Assembly: GCA_022984795.1 (NCBI GenBank)
Contig: JALIHJ010000040.1
Location: forward strand, 62,001 to 126,000
Direction of reading: 5' to 3'
Origin: Fabrea salina
Lineage: Eukaryota > Ciliophora > Heterotrichea > Heterotrichida > Fabreidae
DNA length: 64,000 bases
Of this stretch, positions 44,642-55,200 are shown piece by piece. Positions within the stretch are counted from its first letter, which is position 1. Each line of letters begins with the position of its first letter. The notes beneath the pieces are model-generated. The model ran no database searches and was not told the DNA's origin. It saw only the letters and a list, made by a program, of their open reading frames with translations. The position numbers were made by a program, and so were the translations under genes.

Positions 44642-47600
44642 TTAATCGGTTTTTTCTTTTCTGGAACTTGTTCCAGTTATGCTTTTAATCATCTCTGGAG
44701 ACCTAAGTATGTCTATGAGTTCGTAGTAAAAAATCTCTTCTTCAGCAAGTTTCTCAGTCATTCTGCTGACTAAGACTCCAATAGACAACTGAATTAAAGG
44801 CTGGGGGTTAGGCATTTCAGTAAGAACTAAGTTGTTTTTTCCGCCTCCTGTCCAAAGCCTTAGTAGTCTTCCTGCCACGTACACTACTGATATGTAAAAA
44901 GTAGCTACTGAAAAGTTAAAAGTCACTGGGCTATAGTTTTCAGAAATTATGTAGAACTTAAGTCCTTGGACTTGGTCTTTACTTGGTGTGCCTATTTCCC
45001 AGTACTCGCTTTTGTCAGTTCTTTGGAGAGTCATGCTTATACTTGAATTAGACTCCCTTTCTTTAACTAAAATAGGCTTGATGTTGTCTCCTGAACTGGG
45101 CAGTTTAATAACTTCGCCTTTAAAGTCTGAAAGAAGTATTTGAGATTCTTTTTCTTCACAAAGCATTCTGTGCAAAGCCCCAAGTTTAAGTTGGTCTAAA
45201 GGGTACCTGGAGCTCCTCGTAAGTACTTTTTGTTGGGGAGGATAAGGCCTTTCAAAGTTGTAAACAAATTCCAGAGAAAACTCCAGGCCCTTTTCGTTCA
45301 GAGTCTGGTTAAGGTAGTTGCAGATCTGCATTTTGCTAGGAGGTGTTATGTCCCAGAGCGAGTCTGAAAACGCAGGAATTGTTAGTACTTGCATTAAGTC
45401 TTTTTCTTCAGCAGTTAGCTCTTTTAGCTTGTCGAAGCTCATATAAGTCCACTCTTCGTCAGAAATGTACTCGACACTAGTTACTCTGGAGGCCAAAAAG
45501 AACCTGTAGTAGTTGCTGTTTTGGACAACAGCTCCTATTTCTACACTCATTCTTTCTAAGGGGTTGGCTTCTTTGATTGGGTTAAGTGAACTAAAAAGCA
45601 TCAAAGGTCCTGTTATTATAAGAAGTATCACAAAAAGCACACATCCTCCTTGCAAGCACTTGAACCACCCATTAATAGGCTCGCCTATTCTATCCTCAAA
45701 GGACCTTGCATTGTATCCCATTTGGATTACTTTTGTGATGTAAAGCTGTGCAAGAACATCTTCAAACTTAAACCACTGCCAAAAGTCAAGTGCTGTTTTA
45801 GTAAAGGTCCAGTCGACAAGTGTCCGAATTTCAAAAACAAAAGGCAAAGCCATATAGCACTGGAACACAGCTTTGGCATAAATGTTGTCATGCCTCATCA
45901 AGGGAAAGGTTCCGTCTCTGTAACTAGGCAGTCCGTCTCTTATCTGCAAACAAACTATTACAAAGTAAACACAGTACAACACATAAAAACCTTGCAAAGC
46001 CTTGTTAACTTCAAAGTTACTGCAGCGCTCATGCAGGTCTTTGCAGTAAGGAGTGTCTAGAATTCTGATGTTTGCGTTTATAGGAAAGTACCAAAATATA
46101 AGGGCATGCACAAGCACTAGAAGAATCATGTGGAGGACCAACTTAGACAGCAGTATGTAGTCAAGTTTCGAAGAAGGAGCTGAAGGACTTGTAGCTAGTC
46201 TTACAGCCTGAGAAGTCCTTTCTAGATAAAAATACCTTTCTAAAAGTATTATGAAGATCTGTATGATTAGTGCCAAAACCATCCTTCCTGAAAACTGATT
46301 TGACTGCAAAGCTTCTGAAATGTCTTTGGACTCCCCATCTATTTGGGAGAAAAAAGCAAAAATGTAAATCAAAATGCAAAACTGAACGATAAAAGTCGAA
46401 GCATAGTAGTCCGTTCCAGGTTTTTCTTTCTTGTTTCTAGGAATTAGTCTGTTGTAGAACTCCTTTACCTTTTTAAAGACACTTTTCTTAGTGGAGAGTT
46501 CAACTTCGAACAAACTTGAAGAGTCCATTTGAGAAGGCATTTCGGAGTTGTAGCTTTCAGTTCTGCGACGGAACTCTAGCCTAGGACTTTCTTGAGGAGA
46601 GTAACTAAGGGCTTTGTGGTTCTCAGGCGACTCTAGTGCTTGTTTCTCTGCTTCTTCCAAGGTTTCGATTTGGTACTCTGCTTTAAGATGAAGGCCTACT
46701 TTTATCAAGTAAAACTCATGAAGCAACAGTACAAGCATACAAGCAACGTCCCAAAAAGTGTAGTATAACAGGTTTTGGCTGTAAGTTTTCTCAACTACGT
46801 TAAACCCTGTTTTGTAGCTGTCTTTGTTAGTTCCAACAAAGTCTGAACCAAAAAGCACACTCCAAATGTCTAGCTGGAAGGTATACTTAGTGAAAAACAC
46901 CACCTGAGTGTACAAAAGCATAACTCTGAAAAAGGAGAACCCTGGAGGTCTGGGGTACTCCAGCATTGCATAGCCTAAAACAGATATAGGAAACACCAGT
47001 GACTCTAAACTAGCGTACTCAATGTGGTTGATTATGAAAAACAAGTACACTAGAGTTTGAGTGTTGCTTACTACCACACAACCTAAAAGCACTAGGTAGT
47101 TAGTGAAGTTTAAGTTGTACTCAGTGTTACTGCTTTCAATGAGGAGTTCTTGAAGGTTGGGTTCCTCGTCAGGGCTTAGTCTTTCTTCCAAGTCTTTCTT
47201 TTTGCTTTTTTTGATCTTTTTCATGTAGTTTTCGAACAAAACAGGGTTTATCCACTTTATAAGGAGTCTCTGGAACTTAGAAGCTAAGGACTTAGTTTGG
47301 GAACGAACAAACTTACTAGTGAAGGTATGTCTAAGTCCACCGTAAGACCGTCTTGAGTTTCTTCCACTGTCAGTGTTTTTAGTGACTCTTTGTTTGTCAA
47401 TCCACTTGTCTAGTTTGCCCAGAGTATACTGGAGTTTGTTTTTTTGCTCTTCATACTTTTCATTCTTAGAAATTCTTTTTTTGTTGAAAGTGTGGGCCAT
47501 TTTGTAAGCGATCTCTTTAGCGTTTTCGTGGATTCTTTTTCTTTCTTTGTCCATGTTTTCTTTGAAGTCGTAACTGGACATCATTCTAAACATCATATAC

Positions 47601-50600
47601 AAAAACGAAAAAGTAAAGATCTTAAACAAAACACTTGTGAAGTTAACTCTTAGGTTTTCAGGAGTCGAGTCTTTGCCTGCACTCCAAAGCTTCACTAACC
47701 CAACAGCCTCTAGCCAAGTGTCAAACTTAGTGTGGAAAATGTCAAATGGCAGCTGATAAACTATTTGCAGAGTCAGTTCTAAAGCCATAAACACCAAAAA
47801 GTAGTGCCACAGAATTCTTAGGTAAGACTCCCAGTTTTTTTTGTCTATAAACATCACGTTGGCTTTGTATATGAAGATCAAACAAAACATGCAGTAAATT
47901 GAAGAAATCACTCCGTAGCTTTGACTTATAAACACCAGCACTATGGTGAGTATCACAATGTGCGAGTAGTTATAAATAACCTTTTTAACAAAGTCCAGAG
48001 TCCTTTTTCTGTGAAGCTTGGTTTGGGAAAGCCTTCTGGACTTTTGGAAAGTTTCACTGATAACTTTTAACTCTTGCTCTTTGTTAGCCAGGTACTTAAA
48101 GTACACATAAAACAAAAGACACACTCCCATGTCCCCAAACAAGTACTTCAGCTGGTAAGAGTGGTTTCCGAGATTCATAAAGTCTAACTGGTCTTGGTTG
48201 TGAGTAGGAATAAGTGGGTACCAAGGACTAGGGTAAGGCTTTGTTTCTACATTGGGCACAGAGGTTACCTTTTCGTTTATGTTGCTCAGGATCAAAAGGT
48301 ACTGAAGCCAAGTCATTCCTATGAGTATGTAGAACATTCCTCTTTGTGGTAGCTTGGAACATATAAAGATGTTAAACACTGAAACCACATAAAACAAACT
48401 CACAAAAGTAATCTTCTGAAAGGCTATGAGCAGCAAGCACAAAGGAGCTATCGACTCCACTATCACTCTCAAGATGTTAAGCATTTTGTAGATAGAAAGC
48501 GTTTTGGAGTTCTTTGGGTCTATGAGTTCTTGCTGGGAGTGAATTCTGGTGTAGGTTTGGTGGAGGCAGTGCCTTTCTAAAGCTAAAAGTGCTGTTATGA
48601 CGAAGTACTCGTAGTTGTGTTGGATCAGCAGTTCTCCTTCTGACTTGTCAAACCCCAAAACAAATAAGCACCACACTGCATAGTCATAGTACTTAGCACC
48701 TAAAAACTCTTTTTTTATCAAAAAGTTTGAGTATGAACAGATCAAGTACAAAACACTGAGTCTGAAAAGCCAGTACCATAAGTTTTTTCTGAGTTTCCAA
48801 AAGTGTTTGGTTTGAGGTTGCTGTTTGGTGAATAAGACTCTGGCTGAGTAACTGCAAACTGCTATGAAGTAAATCCCTATTGCAGTTAGATACAAAAGCA
48901 TAGACACTGAAAGCCTTCTAAACACACTCAACACAAATATGCTTCCAATAACTAAGAAAATAAACCACTCAGCTACAAGCTCCAAAGGCTTCTTGAATAA
49001 ATTCAAGTCGTCCTGAAGGAACTTAAGTCTTACAAACACAGTTAGTACACCTGACTTCTGTAAAGAGTCAGAGTTGCTTTGTCTTAGCTGAGTTGAAGAA
49101 GTTTTAGAAGTCACTATAACGATTATAAAGGTCAAGGCTGCCATAGACATTCTTTCGTAAAGTTCTTTTTTGTCGTAAACAGTTAACCCAAGCAAAGGGA
49201 ACTGGTACATGCTTAACTCACCAACAAAAGGCAAGAACTGGAAAACATACTTAAGCACCAAAAGCACTCCGCAGTAAACTTCAAGCATCAACCAGCCCTT
49301 CCTAACTTTCCTCAAGTTGTCGTTCCAAGCATACTTTGGGTTTTCTAAGTTCAGCACTAAAAGCCCACACAGCACTGAGAAACCTATAAAGTTAGAAATG
49401 TCTAAGTAAGACACTGAAAAAATCACTAAAAGCAAAGAGTAAGCTACCCATATTCCCAACAAGTACGTTAAAGCGTATATTTTGGCAAAGAAAAACACTA
49501 CACTCCTTATAAACCAATTTGGGTTTGAGTTTTCGATCTTAGAATAGTCTTCTTGGGTTGTTTTGAACTGGTTGCTTTTGTAAGCTTTAAGCTGAATGTT
49601 GGAAATAATCAAAGCCAGCCAAATCAGCACGTCCTCAGAAACAAACCCTAGAAACAACTGCTGGTCAACGGTAGTTGGAACTCCTATAAGGTCTGAGAGT
49701 TCCTTTTTAACAAGTAATTTTCCGTAGAACTTTAAAGTTAGCTGCCAAACGTACCTAGAGACCAACAGCACTAAAATGTAAACTATCAGCACTCTGCACA
49801 GGAACTCTGAGTACCTTTTGTTTTCAGTGGACAAAATAAACACCAAACTGAATATTATGAGGCCTGCGTGCAAAAGGTTTATGTAGGACAAACTTATCAG
49901 AAAGAATATTGTCAAAGAAAACTTTTCAGAGTTCTGAAGAAATACTCTGGAAACAAAGTGAGTCCACTTTTCAGGGTCGAAGTTAGTAACTTGTGTGCTT
50001 TTGAACTTTTCTCTGTGCTTATTTGAGTATAGAAGAAGCAATACAAGAAGCACTTGGAAAAGCAACTCAGGAATGGGGTAACTAAAAGTGTAAAAGCAGT
50101 AATTGCCTCCAATAGAGGTTTGCAGCCAGTTGGCCATGTAAAACCCTAGCAAGTTCAAGCACATAAGTCCCAAGCACACGTACTGCAATTTTGAGTCAAA
50201 GAACTTGTGCCTTTTTTTAAGTATGGAATACAATAAACAGCACATAACTAGAAAGCCCAGTAAGTTCATGAAGTAGTAAATCGAGAGGTAAAGCATAACT
50301 CGCCATACAACGTACAAGTAATGGTGAAACAAACTCCTTTGAACTGGAGTTTCTGGTCTTAAAAGCAAAGGTTGCTCCAGGTGCCTTCTAGACAAGTCTG
50401 CTGACCTTTTCCAGTGCTTAATGCTAACTGTGTGGAGCAAAATAGTCACTAAGTAACTAGGAATTTCTTCTTGAAGTTTGATAGAAACTCCGAAGTAACT
50501 CACCCAAGAGTCACTGTATTGCAAGTCTTTAAGTGAAAAAGCAAAAAAGGCTAAAAGTTGCAAACCTGTTAAAACAGACACTCCCAAAGAAACAGGCTTC

Positions 50601-51136
50601 AGTGCATTGAGACTTTTGTTAGTCGTCCAAAACAAACCAAACACCAACCCTAGTACTCCATAAACCAGGTTAACTAAGTTCAAATAAGAAACCAAACTAA
50701 AACTCAACACAAAAAACACCAAAAGCCCTTTTGAAGTGTTTTGAGTTCTGACTTTTGCTTTTAGTCTTTTAAGCTTAAGGTAACCAGCTAGTATTGCAAA
50801 GCAAGATACTCCGTCTGGCAAAATACTTAGTGCAGAGTCTAGGTTAAGTTGGCTTTCTTTGGCATAAAAACCCAGCAAACCCAACTCGTGAGCGTAAAAC
50901 TCAAACAAGTCAAGTCGAATTTTGTAGTACATCAAAAAGAATAAAACTACTTTGAAGCAAAAACTACACAAACTAGGAATGAAAAAAGCTAGGTAATTAA
51001 ATGGGCGTGGGTGGTGGTATGAAAATACCAAGTGCATCCATATCACTAAAGCAAGGCCTAACCACACCCCTCCAACCACTGAAGGCTGCACTGTTCCACA
51101 TACTATCAGTACCAAGTTGATCCACTCCTCTGACAT
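44642..51136 (-). CDS. PIEZO: Piezo mechanosensitive channel
   Basis: The 2164-residue product consists of repeated four-helix membrane units through most of its length, with a central cytosolic loop rich in basic residues (about 1230-1350) and a C-terminal pore module: anchor-like WFKCLQGGCVLFVILLIITGPLMLF, an extracellular cap region (about 1840-2060) and a final helix, then the conserved tail ending ELIDILRSPEMIKSITG (animal Piezo: YRSPE). Piezo channels form trimers that open on membrane tension and pass cations. It is shorter than animal Piezos (about 2500-2800). One uninterrupted frame, no introns. Ciliates show strong mechanical responses, so it is a good candidate receptor channel. 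Confidence 0.93.
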   Translation of the reverse strand: MSEEWINLVLIVCGTVQPSVVGGVWLGLALVIWMHLVFSYHHPRPFNYLAFFIPSLCSFCFKVVLFFLMYYKIRLDLFEFYAHELGLLGFYAKESQLNLDSALSILPDGVSCFAILAGYLKLKRLKAKVRTQNTSKGLLVFFVLSFSLVSYLNLVNLVYGVLGLVFGLFWTTNKSLNALKPVSLGVSVLTGLQLLAFFAFSLKDLQYSDSWVSYFGVSIKLQEEIPSYLVTILLHTVSIKHWKRSADLSRRHLEQPLLLRPETPVQRSLFHHYLYVVWRVMLYLSIYYFMNLLGFLVMCCLLYSILKKRHKFFDSKLQYVCLGLMCLNLLGFYMANWLQTSIGGNYCFYTFSYPIPELLFQVLLVLLLLYSNKHREKFKSTQVTNFDPEKWTHFVSRVFLQNSEKFSLTIFFLISLSYINLLHAGLIIFSLVFILSTENKRYSEFLCRVLIVYILVLLVSRYVWQLTLKFYGKLLVKKELSDLIGVPTTVDQQLFLGFVSEDVLIWLALIISNIQLKAYKSNQFKTTQEDYSKIENSNPNWFIRSVVFFFAKIYALTYLLGIWVAYSLLLVIFSVSYLDISNFIGFSVLCGLLVLNLENPKYAWNDNLRKVRKGWLMLEVYCGVLLVLKYVFQFLPFVGELSMYQFPLLGLTVYDKKELYERMSMAALTFIIVIVTSKTSSTQLRQSNSDSLQKSGVLTVFVRLKFLQDDLNLFKKPLELVAEWFIFLVIGSIFVLSVFRRLSVSMLLYLTAIGIYFIAVCSYSARVLFTKQQPQTKHFWKLRKNLWYWLFRLSVLYLICSYSNFLIKKEFLGAKYYDYAVWCLFVLGFDKSEGELLIQHNYEYFVITALLALERHCLHQTYTRIHSQQELIDPKNSKTLSIYKMLNILRVIVESIAPLCLLLIAFQKITFVSLFYVVSVFNIFICSKLPQRGMFYILIGMTWLQYLLILSNINEKVTSVPNVETKPYPSPWYPLIPTHNQDQLDFMNLGNHSYQLKYLFGDMGVCLLFYVYFKYLANKEQELKVISETFQKSRRLSQTKLHRKRTLDFVKKVIYNYSHIVILTIVLVFISQSYGVISSIYCMFCLIFIYKANVMFIDKKNWESYLRILWHYFLVFMALELTLQIVYQLPFDIFHTKFDTWLEAVGLVKLWSAGKDSTPENLRVNFTSVLFKIFTFSFLYMMFRMMSSYDFKENMDKERKRIHENAKEIAYKMAHTFNKKRISKNEKYEEQKNKLQYTLGKLDKWIDKQRVTKNTDSGRNSRRSYGGLRHTFTSKFVRSQTKSLASKFQRLLIKWINPVLFENYMKKIKKSKKKDLEERLSPDEEPNLQELLIESSNTEYNLNFTNYLVLLGCVVVSNTQTLVYLFFIINHIEYASLESLVFPISVLGYAMLEYPRPPGFSFFRVMLLYTQVVFFTKYTFQLDIWSVLFGSDFVGTNKDSYKTGFNVVEKTYSQNLLYYTFWDVACMLVLLLHEFYLIKVGLHLKAEYQIETLEEAEKQALESPENHKALSYSPQESPRLEFRRRTESYNSEMPSQMDSSSLFEVELSTKKSVFKKVKEFYNRLIPRNKKEKPGTDYYASTFIVQFCILIYIFAFFSQIDGESKDISEALQSNQFSGRMVLALIIQIFIILLERYFYLERTSQAVRLATSPSAPSSKLDYILLSKLVLHMILLVLVHALIFWYFPINANIRILDTPYCKDLHERCSNFEVNKALQGFYVLYCVYFVIVCLQIRDGLPSYRDGTFPLMRHDNIYAKAVFQCYMALPFVFEIRTLVDWTFTKTALDFWQWFKFEDVLAQLYITKVIQMGYNARSFEDRIGEPINGWFKCLQGGCVLFVILLIITGPLMLFSSLNPIKEANPLERMSVEIGAVVQNSNYYRFFLASRVTSVEYISDEEWTYMSFDKLKELTAEEKDLMQVLTIPAFSDSLWDITPPSKMQICNYLNQTLNEKGLEFSLEFVYNFERPYPPQQKVLTRSSRYPLDQLKLGALHRMLCEEKESQILLSDFKGEVIKLPSSGDNIKPILVKERESNSSISMTLQRTDKSEYWEIGTPSKDQVQGLKFYIISENYSPVTFNFSVATFYISVVYVAGRLLRLWTGGGKNNLVLTEMPNPQPLIQLSIGVLVSRMTEKLAEEEIFYYELIDILRSPEMIKSITGTSSRKEKTD

Positions 51137-51219
51137 CTTTTATTAACTACCCTTGGTAACTTTCTAATATGAGCAGTCACCGTTTCTAAGTAGGTTTTCT
51201 ATAGTGAGAGAATTAATAA

Positions 51220-52260
51220 ATGATATCCGACCAAAGTTTTGCTGAAATGCAGAAGCCAAGCAAAGAGTTTGCAAACACACAAGCAACCTCTAGAAACTTT
51301 GTGTGGACTTATGAATCTCCTTGGGTGATTTCTAGTTTGAATTTCTCTTACCAGCCCTCACAACTTTTACAGATTGGAATTGGTTCTTCAGAAACTCACC
51401 AAGGCTTAAGTCACTTGCAAATAGTTAGGCTTCTGCCCCAAGAAACTAGATTTGCAGTTGTAGACGATGTAAGTCTCACTTCGCAAGTAAGTAAACTTAT
51501 GTGGGTTCCAGACTTTTCTGGGAGGTGCCCCAACATCCTAGCAACTGCTAGTGACTGTTTGAGAATCTGGAACTGTGATGGAAAAGTTAAACTTGAATCT
51601 AGTTTGCTCCACGATCCCTCTGGTGGTCCAGCAAGCTACCTCAATAGTTTAGACTGGAATTTTGTTGACCCAAAGATAATAGGAACTGCAAGTAAGGACA
51701 AAACTTGCATTATTTGGGACATAGAAAGGCGAACGCCACTTAAACAAATACAAGCCCACAACCAAGAAGTCAATGACTTTGCTTTTGCTGAAAATCCTAA
51801 CATCTTTAGCACGGTTGGTTCTGACTGCTCAGTAAGAGTCTTTGACCTTCGGAACCTAGAAGAATGCAGCGTCATTTACCAGAACAAACAGATGAACCCC
51901 TACAAAAAAGTTTCTTGGAACAAAATAGACCCTGACACCTTGGCTGTAGTAAGCAGTCACTCTCCAGAAGTGGAGTTGTTTGACGTTAGAATGCCAGGAA
52001 GCCCAGTAGTCACCCTTAAAAGGCATGAAAAGCCAGTGACTTCAATGGCTTGGGCCCCCAACTCGAACTGCTACATCTGCACTGGCGGCAGAGACAATGC
52101 AGTTTATATTTGGGAGCTTAAGTATAAAACTGGCGAAGTTACAGAACCTTACATGATGTACAAGGCTTGTTCGGATATCAATGCTGTGGTTTGGAATGAA
52201 ATTTACCAAGACTGCATTGCTATTGCTTTCGAGAATTGCTTGCAAGTATTACAATTATAA
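51220..52260 (+). CDS. DCAF7: DCAF7/WDR68 WD40 adaptor
   Basis: The 346-residue product matches human DCAF7 (342 aa) and plant TTG1 throughout: FVWTYESPWVISSLNFS, VSKLMWVPDFSG, LATASDCLRIWNCDG, SLDWNFVDPKIIGTASKDKTCIIWDIE, VNDFAFAENPNIFSTVGSDCSVRVFDLRNLE, WNKIDPDTLAVV, SMAWAPNSNCYICTGGRDN and the tail IAIAFENCLQVLQL. It scaffolds DYRK1A/HIPK kinases and acts as a CUL4-DDB1 substrate receptor. The 83-bp region to Piezo is shared by divergent promoters. Confidence 0.95.
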   Translation: MISDQSFAEMQKPSKEFANTQATSRNFVWTYESPWVISSLNFSYQPSQLLQIGIGSSETHQGLSHLQIVRLLPQETRFAVVDDVSLTSQVSKLMWVPDFSGRCPNILATASDCLRIWNCDGKVKLESSLLHDPSGGPASYLNSLDWNFVDPKIIGTASKDKTCIIWDIERRTPLKQIQAHNQEVNDFAFAENPNIFSTVGSDCSVRVFDLRNLEECSVIYQNKQMNPYKKVSWNKIDPDTLAVVSSHSPEVELFDVRMPGSPVVTLKRHEKPVTSMAWAPNSNCYICTGGRDNAVYIWELKYKTGEVTEPYMMYKACSDINAVVWNEIYQDCIAIAFENCLQVLQL

Positions 52261-52294
52261 TGCTCAATTAGATTAATCAAAATTCTTAGGTAAT

Positions 52295-55200
52295 TTAATA
52301 CTTAGAAAAAGTCTGTCGCAACTGACTGATAGACAAGGGTTTTTCCTGTGCACTTAAACTAGAAGTTTCTCTGTAATCAAAAAGTTCTTTTTCAAGGGTT
52401 CTTTTTTCTCTAAGTAGCTGGTCTAGTTTTTCGTCTTTTTCTTCGACTTTGCTTAGGGTGTTTCTTAGTTGGAACTTAGCATTTTCGAGTTCTTTTTGTT
52501 TTTCTTGTCTGAGTTTTTGAGTGTGTTTTAGTTCTTGGGAAATTGAGTCTTTAAGGGTCACTACTTCAGACTCCATTGCTTTGAAGGCACTTTCAGTCCG
52601 AGTTTCGATGTAAGTAAATTCTTCTTCTAGAGTTTTGAGTTGTTTTTTAAGAGCTTGCTGGTTGGCTTTGGCTTTTTTAAGTTGGTTTTGGTAGTACTCA
52701 ACGCTGTTTTTATGAGTAGAAGAAATACTGTGGACTTCAGTTTGGTGGGCACTCTGCATTGACTTTACTTGTTGGTTTAGTTTATGAATTTTAGACTCGT
52801 ATTCTTCTTTGACGTCTTCTAAGATTTGTTTGTAGTTCTTTACTTTTTGGGTGAGTTTTTCTTTAGCTTCAGTTTCTTGGTTTACCTTTTTGTAGTTGAG
52901 TTGGTGTTGCAGTTGCAAGTTTTCTTGTCTGTACTTTTCTAAGTTTTCGTAAGCTAGAGCTAGTTCTTTTTGGAGTTTGTACTTGTCGTCTTCCAAGGCA
53001 TTCATTTCTTCATAGTACTCTGAAAGCTTTTCTGACTTTTCAGAGAGTTCTTGTTTGAGCTTGGTGATAGCTTCGTTTATAGAGGTTTCTTGGGACCTTT
53101 TTAAGGAGTTGTTTAAGCTAGTTTTTTGGGACTCTAGCTTTTGGATCTTTTCTTGCATTTCTGAGAGTTGCTGTTTGTAGTTGTTTTTCATAGAATTAGA
53201 CTGTTCTTTTACTTGGAACACAGCATTTTCAACTTGCAAGTTAAGGGTTTTTTTAAACTGCATTATTTCTTGTAAAGACTTTTGGGACAAGTTTTTAAGT
53301 TCGGATCTAAGTTGCGACAGGTTGTTTTTAAAGGTTTTGGTTTTAGCTTTAAGTGACTGGTTCAACTTTCTAGTTCGAAGTAACTCTTGTTCTAGTTCTG
53401 ATACTTGGCTTTGAAGTTGGGTGTTTATAGTTTGGTTGGTTTTTGCTGAGTTTTTAGAGTCTGCTAGGTCTTTTTGGTAGGAGTTAACCCAGGTTTTAAG
53501 TTCCTGACAGTAGTTAGTGACTTCGTTTAACTTAGAAGACAAGTTTTGTATTTCGTTGCAGGCCTCTGCAAGTTCTTGGCGGGTCTGTGAGTGGTTAGCT
53601 AGTTCTTGTTCATACTTAAAGCTTTCTTCTTCCCTGATTTTAATATTCTTCTGAAAGTACTCGTTGGTGTTTTGAGTTAGAGTGTTTAATGATTCTTTCT
53701 TTTCTTTTTCAAGCTTTTTGCACAAGTTTTGGAGTTCTTGTACTTGCTTTTTGAGTTGTTCAGAGTTAGTTTTTTCTCGTTGCAAGGAGTCCTGGTGCTC
53801 TGAAAGTTGTTTCCTAGACTTGGAGTGCAGTGAATTAAGTTGGTTCTGGTGTTCTTTTTCTTTTTCCTGGATTGAGTACTCGAGACTCCGGCACTTGTAA
53901 AGGAGTTCGTTAGAAGCAGACTGGGCTTGTTCTTTTTCCATGTACTCTTTGTCCAAGTGGTACCTGACTCTTACTAGTTCTTGTTGAGTTTCTTCTAAGT
54001 CCTCACTCAAAGACTCCTTAGTTTTTCGAAGGAACTCTAAGTCTTCTGTCTGGGTCTTGTTTTTGTGTTTAAGAGTGTCGATGGTTTCTTGCAAAGACTC
54101 CAGCTGTATTTCTAGTTGTCTTTTTTCTGAAACAACTTTGGAGTGTTCTTCTTCTAGTGTGTGAATTTTTGACTCAAAAATGTTTGCTTGGGCTTTAGTT
54201 TTCTCATAAAAACTTCTGATTTTAGAGACATCTTCTTTGTAGTTAGTTTCTAGTTTTTTTGTTTCTTCTTGGTAGTGCTTGTGTAACTTGCCTAGTTCTT
54301 CGTTTAGAGTGTTTTCGTGCTCTGAAATTTTAACATGTTGTTTTTTGAAGGTTTCAAGTTCTTCCTTGTGAGTTTTAATTAGTGAGGCTTCTTTTTCTTT
54401 GTGTCTTTCTGCTTGAGACTGGGTAAGTTCTTCTTGGCTTTTGAGTTTTTGGTCTAGGTTTTCTTTGTAGTTCCTTTTAAGTTCGGACTTTTCGAGTTGG
54501 TGGTTGTGTTGGACTTGGCTTATTTGGGCTCTGTAGTAGTTTTCTAAGTCCTGACATCTTTTTTCCCACTGTTCTTTGAGTTTCTTCATGTCTTCATTTA
54601 CGTTTTTAAAAGACTCGTTGTAGGTGTTTTTGGTTTTTTCAAGGACTAGTTGAGCTTTGTCAAGTTCTTTTTCGTAGGCTTTGAGGGTGTTTTTTTGCTG
54701 AACAAGTTTCTTTTTAAGTTTGGTGCACTTTTCTTTAGAGGTGGCTTTAGTTTGGGTGATTTGTTGGTTTAAGTGTTGGATTTCTTTGTTGAGTTGGTCT
54801 TTTAGTTGAGTTTCTCTTAGTTCGTTTTGGGTGTTTTCATCTTTTAGTGCAGTTAGAGTTTGTTTGAGTTTAAAAATAGTTTCTTGGGCAAAGTCTAGTT
54901 CTTCTTGGAGTTTTTGGGTTTTTTTGGACTTTTCGTAAACTTCGAAGTCGCTTGTTTGCTTAGCTTTTTCTGTTTCTTTTAAAGCTGTTTTTAGGTCTTC
55001 GATTTCTAGGCTCATGCTTTGGGTTTTTTCTTGGGCGTTTTGGAGTTTTTGTTTGTAAATTTCAACTTCTGAAGACTTTTCCCATAAGTTTTTGTTTGCA
55101 GTGTTGAGTTCTTGTTTGAGTTGGTCTATTTGAGTGGTGGTTTTTTGGGTAGAAGACTTAAGTTCTTGTTTTTTCAAGTGGAGTTTTTCTTGGTACTCTG

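Noticed and set aside
45650-46060. 136-aa plus-strand frame inside Piezo
   Set aside because: It is an antisense shadow within a conserved gene, with no start context or known motif.
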